This document shows, piece after piece, positions 44,030 through 55,212 of a stretch of 64,000 bases of DNA. The DNA is taken from assembly GCA_944739405.2 (NCBI GenBank), contig OX123192.2, positions 53,124,486 to 53,188,485 of the forward strand. Reading direction: 5' to 3'. This DNA comes from Euclidia mi. Taxonomy: Eukaryota > Arthropoda > Insecta > Lepidoptera > Erebidae. The notes below the pieces were generated by a model. The model did no database searches. It saw only the letters and a list, made by a program, of their open reading frames with translations, and had not been told where the DNA came from. Numbering within the stretch: position 1 is the first letter of the stretch; every line of letters starts with the position of its first letter. A program made the translations under genes and the position numbers.

Positions 44030-45181
44030 ATGGAAGGACAAGTAGGTATTGTTGCTGTACCACCCGGTGTATTAAAGATTATACCTTTATTCAGTGGTGA
44101 GTCAAGGCTCCTATCGTTATTCATTCGTAAAACAGAATACATTGTTAATTTATACCGTGGAAATGAAATACAAAACGAATACTTGTTCCACGCGATAACT
44201 AGCAGATTAAGCGGGGAAGCTGCCAATTTAATTGGAGAACGAGACTCTATACAGAGCTGGGCAGCATTAAAAAATGTTTTACAGGACCATTTCGGGGACC
44301 CAAGGACAGAAGACTGTCTGGTCCTAGAATTAGAAAGCGTGAAGATAAATAGAGGGGAAAGTTATTTAGACTTTTTCCACCGAATTCAACGATTACGAAG
44401 TATTTTAATTGCGAAGGTCAACGAGTCTGATTTGGCTACCGAGGACAGGATAGCCAAACAAAATTTTTACACAAACCTTTCCTTAAATGTTTTTCTTTTT
44501 AATTTACCACAATATTAAGTTAGATTAGTACGATTAAAAGAGTGTACTACACTGGAAGATGCACTTAAGATTGTTTTGGAAGAACAAAACTTTCAAGAAG
44601 TTTACGAGCAGAAAAATCCAAGGTCAAATAAATTTAGTCACAACTTCCAGGGTCGTAACACCTTTAGTAACTATAACTCACAGGCGACGCATGGCGCGAG
44701 CACTAGCACACCAAATACGCAACGCTACAATAATAACATAGCGCCGAATAGTAATTTTAATAATAACTCATTAAACAATGCGTTACCAATACGTAATAGA
44801 AATAATTCATATAATAATAATTTTTCGAATAGTTCATCCCAATTTAGAAACGCTTATAGACAGCAAAACTATAACTCTTACAATAATAACCCATTCCATA
44901 ACAATTATAACAACTCATTCGAGCAGTCAAGGCCACAGTTACATCAGCGAGAATTCACTGATAACGCGCCGCGCAGGCTGCAACAGGCACAGCCACTACC
45001 AAATGGATCAGGTTGCAATACTGACGTCACAATGCGAACGGCTAGTACTAGGCGTGTTAATTATACGGACCGTAATGATAATGAATGTAATGTGTTTCCG
45101 AGCACTTCTAATGATAATGAACAGGTAGAAAATTTTTGTATAGGGCCTCTACACATCAGAGCGAATAAACTTAAATTATAA
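44030..45181 (+). pseudogene. gag: Ty3/gypsy gag (one stop)
   Basis: ATG 44030 (MEGQVGIVAVPPG) opens a capsid-like region: IIPLFSGESRLLSLFIRKTE, ITSRLSGEAANLI, VLQDHFGDPRTEDCLVLELE and GESYLDFFHRIQRLRS. An in-frame TAA at 44516-44518 interrupts it. The same frame continues (RLKECTTLEDALKIVLEEQN) into an Asn/Ser-rich tail to 45181. This resembles gag of the gypsy/17.6 group. No CCHC knuckle is seen. Confidence 0.75.
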
Positions 45182-45182
45182 T

Positions 45183-45438
45183 GTGTTAAATCTGCCTCAT
45201 ATACGTATTCCAGAACTTAATGCAATTTTTATGCTGGATACAGGCAGTCAACGTTCATTTTTAAGCCCGAAGTTAGCAAATCAACATTTTTGCAACTTCA
45301 AAAAGTTTCAAGTGTTTGAAGTCGTAAGCACCCACGCTAGTAGTAGACATAACGAGGTTGCATATATACCTTTACCTAGAATATTTAGAAGTCAGGAATG
45401 GCATAAGTTTTATATTTATAGTGTAGATAGTAGGTACG
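45183..45438 (+). pseudogene. pol: Gypsy protease start, cut off
   Basis: In a different frame from gag, PELNAIFMLDTGSQRSFLSP shows the D-T-G of an aspartic protease. The reading stops at DSRYDG, where the conserved LIG-type second motif should follow, because LINE sequence begins at 45439. No RT of this element exists downstream. Confidence 0.75.
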
Positions 45439-46068
45439 ATGGTCATCATAAGCACTGACAGCAAAGATGACATTGAAAAGCTAAGGCAATCCGCACAATT
45501 GAAACACTCAGACCTTACTATCGACGAGCCTCGTAAACGAAAACCCCGAGTCGTAATTATAGGAGTACCAACAAGCATGCAAGAGAAAGACGTCTTTAAC
45601 TGCCTTTACCACCAAAACTTAGCAGACAAAGTCCTCGACGTCAATCTAGAGACCTTTTTAGCAAATATTAAACTTAGCCATAAATCAGGGAAAAGGGACG
45701 CTGAGACCTGTAATTACATAATTGAAGTTTCCACAGCCATACGAAAAGCTCTGATAACGAAAGACAGAGTATTTATAAACTGGTCTTCTTGCCCGGTGAA
45801 AGACTTCACCCTGGTCACACGTTGCTATAAGTGTCAACAATATGGTCACGCGGCGAAATTCTGTCGGGCACCTGTCGACACATGCAGGCACTGCGGCGAT
45901 CTTGGACACACTTTAAAGGACTGCATGAAGAAAGCCGAGGAACCCAAATGTGCTACCTGTCTACGCTACAAAAAACCCAGCAGTCATAAAACAGGTGCTG
46001 CTGACTGTCCCGCAAAACTGATGGCAGAGAAGAGGTTCATTAATTCTATCGACTATGGAGGCGCCTAA
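45439..46068 (+). pseudogene. LINE ORF1 with zinc knuckles
   Basis: 209 codons without a stop. An RRM-like middle (RKPRVVIIGVPTSMQEKDV) is followed by CYKCQQYGHAAKFC, CRHCGDLGHTLKDC and a CATCLRYKKPSSH knuckle. This is the nucleic-acid chaperone protein of Jockey/CR1/R1-type LINEs. The first codons directly continue the junction with the gypsy fragment, so the N-terminus is truncated. The end is at TAA 46066-46068. Confidence 0.82.
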
Positions 46069-46082
46069 GAGCGCCGACATCT

Positions 46083-46583
46083 GTGGTATCTCAGACCTTT
46101 TTCTGTCTATCTCTCTTTTCTTTAATTTATTTACTTTTAGTGTTGTTATACATTATGATAAACAACTTAATGAATGACTTAGATAATTTATCTGTATCGG
46201 AGTCGATGATATTCGAAGTTGAGAGATGTAAACAATATCTTCCATCCCATTCTAACTCCTTGACCGTACTAACACAAAACATACGCAGCGTTTATAAGAA
46301 TACTGATAATTTTGTCATTTTTCAACAAAGATTAAAAGTAACTTGTGACGTTTTAATACTAACCGAATGTTGGCTCTCTAAGAAATACGACGTACCGACC
46401 ATGCCAGGATATAATATGTACAATAGTAATGTAAATCATAATCAAAACGATGGAGTAATAGTGTACGTAAAAAATCACCTTACTGTCACTGTAGAGGAGC
46501 CTAACATGCAAGAATGTAACCGACTGCTAATTAAAATCGGCTTAAAATTTGCCATACTAGCCACAGTTCGGATTTCGACCTAA
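46083..46583 (+). pseudogene. LINE endonuclease N-terminus
   Basis: After a hydrophobic N-terminal run (FFCLSLFSLIYLLLVLLYIM) come LTVLTQNIRSVYKNTDNF, VLILTECWLSKKYDVPTMPG and DGVIVYVKNHLTVTVEE, the first half of an EEP-type endonuclease. A stop at 46581-46583 and the loss of the second half make it inactive. Confidence 0.75.
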
Positions 46584-46649
46584 ACTATCGACAGCTGACG
46601 CCGAACATCACCTGACTGACTTTTTGATGCAAGAACTTGACAAGGGTAA

Positions 46650-47758
46650 CCACACAATAGGAATATTTCTAAGGCTTTTGACACCGTCTGTGTCCCTATT
46701 TTGTTGCGTAAACTCGAGAACATTGGTATTTAATTAAAAGTTACTTAGAGGACCGCACGCAATGCGTAAAAATCGGTAACACAGTTAGCACTGATGAAAA
46801 TAACACATCTTTCGGAGTCCCCCAGGGAAGCATCTTTGCCTCTACGTTATTCCTCATTTACACAAATGACCTTTGTAATCTACACATAAATCACGGTACT
46901 ATCATATCATACGCTGACGACACTGCTCTATTTTTTTCCGCTGATTCAGAAAAAGATGTTTTCGAGTATGCGCAACATGGTTTTAATTGTGTTAATGAAT
47001 GGCTTCAGCACAATCTACTAACACTAAATGCAGAGAAAACCAACTATGTTAAGTTTACCATACGCAAATTAACAGCACAACAAACTAACACACCATTGTA
47101 TGCCCATCACTGTGGCGCCTTTCCTGGAACTCCCTGTGCTTGTCCTTGTATTAATGGCACAAATAAAATAAAATATCTAGGTATCATAATAGACGAAACA
47201 CTTTCCATCAAAGAGCATATCGAGTGTTTAAACGGTAGAATACGTAAGTTAATATATGTCTTCAAGAAAATGCGACATATGCTGACCCAACATTAATAAG
47301 GCAAGTGTACTTTGCTCTATGCCAGTCATTATTAACATATTGTATTACAACATTGGGGGGCGCAGGAAAAACTTTGTTACTACCTGTTGAAAGAGCTCAG
47401 CGAGCAATTCTTAAAGTATCAACCTCCAAACCGTTCCTATATCCAACTAATTCCCTATACCAAGCATGTAAAGTATTAATAGTTCGACAACTATTTATCA
47501 AGCCAGCAAGCCCTTCCCTACAGCACTACATCTAACAACAAAAGGCGACATAATATAATATTTCCGACTAAAATGCAAACAAGACACGCATTCACATCCA
47601 AATTTTATATATTCCTGGGACCCCTACTTTACAAAAGACTAAACGCATTAACTAACCTAATTTCTTGCACCTATTTCAAATGCAACAAAATTGTCAACAA
47701 TATCCTTCTGAATATGTCCTACGAAGATACAGAAAAATTATTAATTGTGTTAAAATAA
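46650..47758 (+). pseudogene. LINE RT and tail (several frames)
   Basis: The RT begins at ISKAFDTVCVPILLRKLENI (46661). It shifts frame and continues with SFGVPQGSIFASTLFLIY, IISYADDTALFFSADSE (about 46905), KIKYLGIIIDETLSIKEHIE and a stop near 47294. Further pieces are YFALCQSLLTYCITTLGGAG, LLPVERAQRAILKVST and the end FYIFLGPLLYKRLNALTNL with YEDTEKLLIVLK (stop 47756-47758). Typical CR1/Jockey-like palm, thumb and tail. Confidence 0.85.
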
Positions 47759-48038
47759 TTATCTCAACAAAATACACCTTTACCTCAATTTATTAGTTGT
47801 AATTATTCATAAGATATTATAGATCTAGTATTAGTGTACTAAAACATGACGTACGTAATATTGTAGTAAATAAGTGATTATATATTTTATAGTATCTAAT
47901 AATCCTAATCGCCTGAAACACAGGTTTATCCTAGTTCAGGCATATAATCTTATATAAGGATCCTAAACTAAGTTTTTGTACTTTAAGTAAATTGTACCTT
48001 TTTATTTATATTTAACAGAATAAATTGAATTTGAATTC

Positions 48039-49206
48039 CTAAAGTTGTTTTTATTTATAAAAAGAACATTCCAGAATAATTTCCGACCAGATTCTAATGG
48101 CGTCGGTTGTAAAACTTTACGAATAAATTGTCTGGCATTCCACGAAACAACCTTAATTTTCGTTTAAAAAGTATTTGGTGTTACTTTTAGATTTTAGATG
48201 TAAATTGTCATTAAATTTTCAGAATGTCGTTACAGTAAAGCTTAATGTCGGTATTAATTTAGGTTTTAGCTTTCGTACTCACCATTATTCCTGTTACGGA
48301 ATAAGATGTGGAAATGTTAAATAGGCAAGTTTTAATCAAATGCCGAAACATGTTGAAGCTGGGTTTGACGATTCCCAGAAATTCATATGTGGACATTAAA
48401 GAGCTGTGAAATTAAAGCACGCCGTTTACCCCCTTGGTAAAATTTTCTGTATGTCGGACCCTAATTCGTAATGCTTATCATAAAGTTTCATTACATAAAA
48501 GTTTTTATTACTTTAGGTTTCGGTCCTACATGTAACTATGACATTAAAATGTAAATTAGCGTTATTTACAGTGTAAATAGATAAACGAATTGTAGGTAGT
48601 TATCATTGAAACTTCTGGGAGATAGCGGTGTTCGGAATTGTTTTTGTTACTGATATTAATTTGAATTGTCTTGATATTAAAGAAAAACAATTCGACTGAT
48701 TGCTATTTAGAATTGTCGGCGTTTTGAGAATTACGTACTTGTAGTGAAAAGTTAACAAGCTTTTATTAAATTTAATTGTTATGATTGTCTTACAATGTAT
48801 TGTGATGACTGTTGTGTATTCGTTTTCATTGCTTTATACATCACTATTTTTAATTAGAACAAAAAATTTGACGGGGCACTAAGTATCTTTAACTGATCAT
48901 ATTTATGTAGTTAAAAAAAAAAACACTAAGTCCCAAAACTGTCCACAAAAATACGTAATAATTGGTTAATGCATAACTAAGACTATGACCGACTCGGGTA
49001 CTATTCGTAGTAAAATATTCCATTGATAAATTCCCCCCTGTCCCACTGCGCGCGCGCCGCGCTCGGATGCTACAAATAGTGCTAAATTGCTAGCGGACGA
49101 GAGCGTACCTATCGATTTTTTCACTGCAATTTGTTTATCTACGTTTTCCCGACGCCATGGCTTATCAGTTCATAATATCACGGGAGTATGTAGCTATGCT
49201 TCGTGC
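48039..49206. other. No gene seen
   Basis: AT-rich spacer with a short GC block (gcgcgcgcgccgcgctc, about 49048-49064). No gypsy pol continues here, so the upstream gypsy element is truncated. Confidence 0.5.
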
Positions 49207-49484
49207 TGTTACATACACATCATGTATGGCAGCGCCCTTATGTTAGCTGAGGTCAGCTTTCTAGGATTCTCTTAGTTTATGCAGGTGGCACCGGTGTCAT
49301 GTGACATGCAGGTGGCCGGGCAATGGGAAAGAGTCAGTCTTTTGCTAGCTCCAATTCAGACCACTCGCCTTTTAATAATCTTTTGTCGTTTGAAAAGGTC
49401 ATTACAAATTAAAAGTTTCCAAATCTTCAAATTTTCTCTTTTAATTCTTTTTTTAAAAAGACTCAGCATAACCTTCGTATAACA
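49207..49484 (+). repeat. 5' LTR
   Basis: 278 bp with TGT..ACA ends. The following bases (ttggtggcagcttaagg) are the place for the primer-binding site, but I do not assign the tRNA. It is nearly identical to the 3' LTR. Confidence 0.93.
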
Positions 49485-50138
49485 TTGGTGGCAGCTTAAG
49501 GGATTTAAAAAAATAAATCCTGGTTCGCCTCAGTTTTGAGAGAACTTTTCGAACAATTTGTGCATTTGTGTAACCTCGGACAATAATACATTTTACACCG
49601 TCTCCAACCGCCGAATCCCGTGGCCGCGTAAACTACATAAGTACGCGTGTGAACATTTCTATATCTTACGCCGTATCTATTCGCTAAATCCTGCCGCCGC
49701 GTGGCGAACTAAATTACCCGCGCCTGTGCTGCTGTTTCCTGTAGAACCTACCTGGTTCACCACCGATCCCGTCGCCGAGCCTACTTACCTTAGTGAGAAG
49801 GTATACGCCAGCTGCGAGATGACCCGAGGTACTCTTGCAGTCGCCGTGTTGCTGTAAGTCCTTGAAATTCATACTTACTTAACGTCGAAGTTATCCACTC
49901 TGTGTTCAGTGCCAGTGAAATTAAGTGATCAAATCTAAAAGTAAAGAAAGTGATAAAGTGTTCAAAGTGTGTAAAATTTTATTCGTCATGCTTTAGAATA
50001 ATAGATCATAGAGTTTTATCGTATTGTTATTTTATTAAGCCGCTCAGTGTCGAGACCAGTGCAACATAAATTCCTTATCGCAATTCTTAGACTTCGCGTC
50101 TTATCTCTTTGTTTAATTAAATACCCAGGTGTCATGAC

Positions 50139-51113
50139 ATGCCTAAAGAGGAAGCAACTTTTACAATGTCTACCAAAGAATCAAAAGAAATTGACATTCA
50201 TGTTTTGATAAAATTCATAAATAAGTTCGATGGTAACCGTGAAAAGTTAAATGCATTTTTAAATAATTGTCGGAACGCAATAAATCTCGCGAGCCCGTCA
50301 CAGCAAGATATCCTATTAAAATTTCTTCTGAGCCAACTCGAAGGCCGTGCCGAAAGTGCATGTGCCATAAAAGATTTTGATACATGGCAACAATTAGAAG
50401 AATTTTTGAAATCTCAGTTTGGGGAACGAAAACATTATGCTGCACTGCTCTCCGACCTTCAAGGTTGTTACCAGTCTAATGCCGAAACGGTCAATCAGTT
50501 CGCTTAACGATTGGAATCATGTTTATCAAAATTATTAACTGAAATTAATATTTCTATACCTACGAAAAAGAAAGGTGAACTTGCTGGCCGATTCGCTGCA
50601 ATGCAGGACCTTGCGTTGCACACTTTTATCAGTGGATTAAATGCTCGCTTATCTACGGTGGTCAGATGTCGCGACCCAGAGACCTTGAAGGACGCCATCA
50701 ATTTTGCCATGTCTGAAGAAAAAATATTACAAAGTTCATTTAAACGGAACACTCCTTTTCCTTCTAATAATAATAATCCATTTAGCTAAGGACGTTTACC
50801 CCAAAGGCAATTGCAACCAAATCGTGACACAACTCAGCGTGATGTGAATGTTTCCAATAGGCCTAGTAACCAAGGACCTACCTTTGCTCCTCCAGTGTGT
50901 CGCTACTGTAAAGCAGTAGGCCACACTATTGATAACTGCCGAAAACGCGAATATAATAATAATTACAATAGACGATTTAGGCATCTACAAAATCAGCAAT
51001 CAAATCAGCCATCAACTAGTTTTGCTAGAAATAATCAACCTGTTCATTCTGTTGACGTAGTCGATTATCAACAGGGCCCTGAGGATATTATTAACAATAC
51101 TTTAAACGAGTAG
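50139..51113 (+). pseudogene. gag: Errantivirus-type gag (two stops)
   Basis: One frame runs throughout, broken by stops at 50505-50507 and 50787-50789. The capsid-like part includes HVLIKFINKFDGNREKLNAF, FLLSQLEGRAESACAIKDF and QFGERKHYAALLSDLQGCYQ. The nucleocapsid has one CCHC knuckle, CRYCKAVGHTIDNC, near 50900. The role would be particle assembly and RNA packaging. The two stops make it non-functional as it stands. Confidence 0.85.
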
Positions 51114-51187
51114 TCCTACCCGTCCGGTATCGTGCGGGCATAGTAAACGGACAAACCGATACTAAAGCCTTACCTAATCAAATCACT

Positions 51188-51384
51188 GTTTCCAAATCGA
51201 CCACTAACAAACATGGTAACCAGCCCCAAATTCATAGTGGCCCTTACAAAATCGCTGTTTCCAAATCGACCACTAACAAACAGGGTAACCAGCCTCAAAT
51301 TCATAGTGGCCCTAACAAAATCGCTGTTTCCAAATCGACCACTAACAAACAGGGTAACCAGCCCCAAACCTATAGTGGCCTTGA
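51188..51384. repeat. Tandem repeat, ~66-bp period
   Basis: Three near-identical copies of a unit containing tcgctgtttccaaatcgacc actaacaaac and gtaaccagcc lie between gag and pol. The period is divisible by three, so the repeat is frame-neutral. Confidence 0.8.
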
Positions 51385-51544
51385 CAAACAAAACTCTGAT
51401 TCCGTTACCAATCCATCACCGTCTCTATCGCACTGTAAATCAAAGTCGTGTCCTTCTTGCACCGTTCCTGAAACAGAAAATAATACATTTAAAACTTATT
51501 ACATTACAACAAATTCTACAAAAAAGTACTTACCTTACGTAGAA

Positions 51545-53434
51545 GTGCTAACATCAGTTTCTAGTCGACCTCTTAAATTCCTCGTTGACAGTGGCGCTTC
51601 TATTAGTTTTCTGAAAATAAATGTTATTGAAAAAATGCCCCCAATTACTAATCATATTATAACTTTCCATGGTTTGGGGTCTACAAAAAATCCAATGAAT
51701 TCTTTAGGACATATTCTAATTCACTTTAACTCACTGAATCATCATTTTCATTTAATCCCTAATATAGACTTCCCATATGACGGTATAATTGGCAATGACT
51801 TATTTGCTTATTTTGATTGCAAAATCGATTATGTAGAAAATGTTCTAATCATAAATAAAATAAAACTTGTTTTAAAATTTTGTGAACCAACTTATACCAT
51901 TCCACCTAGATCAGAAGCGATTATTCAATATTCTACGCTTAACCCCGAGATAAAAGAAGGTCTCGTCCTTGAGCAGTACATAGCTGATTCACTCTTGACG
52001 GCAAATTGCATAGTAAAGGTTAAGCCTAATTCCCGAATAAATATATCCGTCGTTAATATCTCTGAATCTCCCATACATGTGAACTCAGACCAGAAAATAA
52101 AAATTATACCTTTAGATAAACCTGAAGAAAATACAATATTCCATACGTCACATTCCAAATTAAATCAAAATAATACTCTCAATCGAACTGAACAAGTTTT
52201 AAACCAATTACGAGCCTCCCATCTAAACTCTGAAGCGGCAGATGCCTTATACGATCTCTGTTCCACTTATTCCGATATCTTTCATCTTCCTGGTGACCAT
52301 CTTACTACTACCGATGCTTTAGAACATGAAATTAATACTTCCTCTTCCGTTCCAATTAATACCAAATCATACAGATTCCCGGAAGTGCACAAACAAGAAG
52401 TAGAATCCCAAATTACCAAAATGCTTGATGAAGGTATTAAACCCTCGATGTCCCCATGGTCTTCCCCCATTTGGATTGTCCCAAAGAAGTTCGAGGCTTC
52501 AGGCCAACGCAAATGGCGCGTAGTAATAGACTACCGCAAATTAAATGATATCACTATAGGTGACTCCTACCCAATTCCAAATATTTCAGAAATTTTAGAT
52601 CAGTTAGGTAAATGCAAATATTTTAGCACGCTAGATCTGGCCTCTGAATTTCACCAAATTAAAATGGCAGATAAGGACGCACTTAAAACAGCTTTCTCAG
52701 TCCCGCAAGGACACTTCGAATTCACTCGAATGCCCTTTGGACTCAAAAATGCTCCTGCAACCTTTCAAAGACTCATGAATTCAGTCCTATCCGGCTTACA
52801 AGGCATCCAATGCTTCGGATACTTGGATGACATTGTAATTCATAGCTTTGACGTTGACCAGCACATAAAAAACCTGTCAGATATCTTTGAACGACTCCGT
52901 CAATTTAATTTGAAATTACAACCAGACAAGTGTGAATTCTTCCGTAAGGAAGTATCATATCTTGGTCACATTATTACAGATAAAGGTGTTAAACCAAATC
53001 CCGAAAAAACAAAAGCTGTATCCGAATTTCCGTTGCGTAAATGTCCTAAGGACATAAAATCCTTTTTGGGTTTAGTTTCATATTATCGCCGTTTCATACC
53101 CGACCTTTCCAAAATAGCTAAGCCCCTCACCCATCTCTTAAAGAAAAATATCCCGTTCAATTGGCAAAACGAACAACAATTAGCCTTCAAAAGTCTAAAA
53201 CAAGCCCTAGTTTCCGCTCCTATTTTAGCTTACACCGATTTCAGTCAACCATTCGTCCTAACATTTGACGCATCAAACTTTGCAATCTCAGCTATACTAT
53301 CTCAAGGTCCAATAGGCAATGACCGTCCTATCGCATATGCATCACGAACCCTTAATAAGGCCGAAAGTAGTTACAGTGTAACTTACCGACACCTCCCACT
53401 CCCACTGATTCTCCAAACTCCTCTCCTCCTATAG
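51545..53434 (+). pseudogene. pol: Gypsy pol: protease, RT, truncated RNase H
   Basis: A 629-codon uninterrupted frame. The protease has FLVDSGASISFLKINVIEK near 51580 and DGIIGNDLFAYFD near 51780. The RT carries WRVVIDYRKLND, CKYFSTLDLASEFHQIKM, FEFTRMPFGLKNAPATFQRL and the palm motif GYLDDIVIHS (about 52818). RNase H begins VLTFDASNFAISAILSQG but breaks at about 53380, after ESSYSVT. The bulk of RNase H is deleted and the frame changes. Polymerase motifs look intact, but the polyprotein is not complete. Confidence 0.9.
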
Positions 53435-53915
53435 AAATACCTGAAACGAGAGAGCAAACTCCTAATAGTTCCAATAACGAATATTCAGATTTCCTAAAAT
53501 CTTTTTCGAACAAAGACGAGACATATAACACTCAAATTACAGAACATAACGAAACCTTATTAAAAGTAAGACTAAAACTATTGTTATCCCTGTATCAATA
53601 GACCTTGACGAATCAAACCCTTACCTTCAAGACATCCTCTCTGACTCGGAAGATCCAAATAGTATCCTACAGGAAGAAAGGGAACTTTACTCATTTAGAA
53701 AATTAGAATTAAAAGGAAAGACTACCTAATATTTACAAAGGTCAATTATTTCGATAACTGCACATATCCTGAAATCTTTAAAACGTTAAAAGGCGTAAGA
53801 GACGACATTATTCTTAGTAGTGATATCAATGAAATAGCAATATCAGACTTTAAAAACACGTTTGAAAATCACCCTTTTGTCAAAATTTACGGTATGCTCT
53901 TGTATTTATTTAACA
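53386..53915 (+). pseudogene. pol: Pol linker after RNase H deletion
   Basis: The sequence continues in shifted frames: a Pro/Ser/Glu-rich linker (TPPTPTDSPNSSPPIEIPET), then LQDILSDSEDPNSILQEERE, then VNYFDNCTYPEIFKTLKGVR. This region lies between RNase H and integrase in the family. Several stops and shifts occur, and the Helitron insertion at 53916 cuts it. Confidence 0.6.
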
Positions 53916-54123
53916 ACTAGAGGACGCCAGCAGCTACGCCTGCATTTTTTTTAAATTTACCCGTTTTGGCCGATCCCGTGGGAATTTCGGGAAATCCCTT
54001 CTTAGTGCACCCCTACGGTCCCCAAGGAACATACATGCCAAATTTCAGCTTTCTGCGCCCAATAGATTCGGCTGTAGCGTGTCTGTCAGTCAGTCAGTAA
54101 CGCAAGGTTTTTATATATTAAGA
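53916..54123 (-). mobile_element. 208-bp Helitron-like element, copy 1
   Basis: On the minus strand it starts TCTTAATATATAAAAACC after an A and ends GCGTCCTCTAGT before a T. A GC-rich hairpin (gcaggcgtagctgc) precedes the end, and there is no target duplication. Full copy 57950-58157 has the same length. A third copy starts at 63864. It interrupts gypsy pol. Confidence 0.8.
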
Positions 54124-55212
54124 TACTAATATTAAAGTCAATATACATCACAATACTATTATATACCCTGTACTTTCAGAAATTTCCAAAATCCTCAGAG
54201 AAAATCATGATATTCCCATAGCAGGACACCTCGGTTCAAACAGGATGTTTGACCGAATCAAAGAACGTTATTACTAGAAAAACATGAGATCAGATATTGA
54301 GAATTACGTAAAGAATTGTACACTATGTCAGTCAAATAAAGCTTATCGCGGACTCAACAGATCACCCATGCAGATTACTACAACCTCTACTCGCCCATTC
54401 GAGAGGATTAGCCTCGACATTGTTGGACCTCTACCCGAAGCCGGTTTACTTAAACTTAAATTTATACTTACCCTTCAAGACGACCTAACTAAATTCTCCA
54501 TAGCCTATCCTATTTCCAATGCAACAGCAGAAAAATCATGTGAATGTTTAGTCCATTTAATATCGCTTTTCGGTATCCCCAAATTTATACTTACTGACCA
54601 AGGAACAAATTTCACTGCCGATTTATTTAAGCGGACATGTGAATGCCTAAAAATAAAGCAGATTTGGTCGTCGCCTTATCACCCTCAGACACAGGGAGCT
54701 CTTGAAAGAAGCCATTCAACTCTGAAAGAATATTTAAAATCGTATGTTAATGAGAATCAAAGTAATTGGCACAAATTCGTATATACCGCTATGCTAACCT
54801 ATAATAGCAGTGTCCATACAACAACTCGTTTTACACCCTATGAACTCGTCTTCGGTCACAAGCCTCTGACTCTGTTTTTAATTCAACCCCTGATACCACT
54901 TATCCCGAATATATCAAAATGCTTCAACATCGTCTCAAAATTTCGCGTGAAAGAGCACTTCAAAATATTCGAGATTCAAAGGAACAGTCAAAAGCATATT
55001 ATGATAGACGCACCCGCGAAGTTCAGTACAAGGTTGGTGATTATGTTTACTTAAGGAACCATGTAAGGTTACGTAAGGCTTTATCAGCTATCTGGAAAGG
55101 TCCGTACAAAATTGTCAAACTCCATGGTAATAGTACCTTGTCCCTTTTGATTAATCGACGTCACGTCAAACACCATTTCGATGAGGTAAAGCCTGCATAT
55201 TTAAATGATTAA
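54124..55212 (+). pseudogene. pol: Gypsy integrase (stop and frameshift)
   Basis: The N-terminal zinc site spans HDIPIAGHLG and NCTLCQ. An in-frame TAG near 54277 interrupts it. The core shows ISLDIVGPLPE, KFILTDQGTNFTADLF and TQGALERSHSTLKEYLKS, so all three acidic catalytic residues are present. A shift near 54880 moves the C-terminal GPY-type domain (WKGPYKIVKLHGNSTLSLL, HVKHHFDEVKPAY) to the frame ending at 55212. It would insert viral cDNA. Defective here. Confidence 0.87.

Larger units (their letters stand above)
45439..48038 (+). mobile_element. CR1/Jockey-like LINE, internally deleted
   Basis: It comprises a CCHC-type ORF1, an endonuclease N-terminus, an RT and a C-terminal tail, all on the plus strand, ending near ttgaatttgaattcc. 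Sequence between the endonuclease (about 46580) and the RT (about 46660) is missing. It starts exactly where the gypsy protease is cut. No target duplication is visible. Confidence 0.8.

Noticed and set aside
51188..51384. CRISPR-like array (three regular repeats)
   Set aside because: Eukaryotic retroelement context. The units are contiguous, with no unique spacers.
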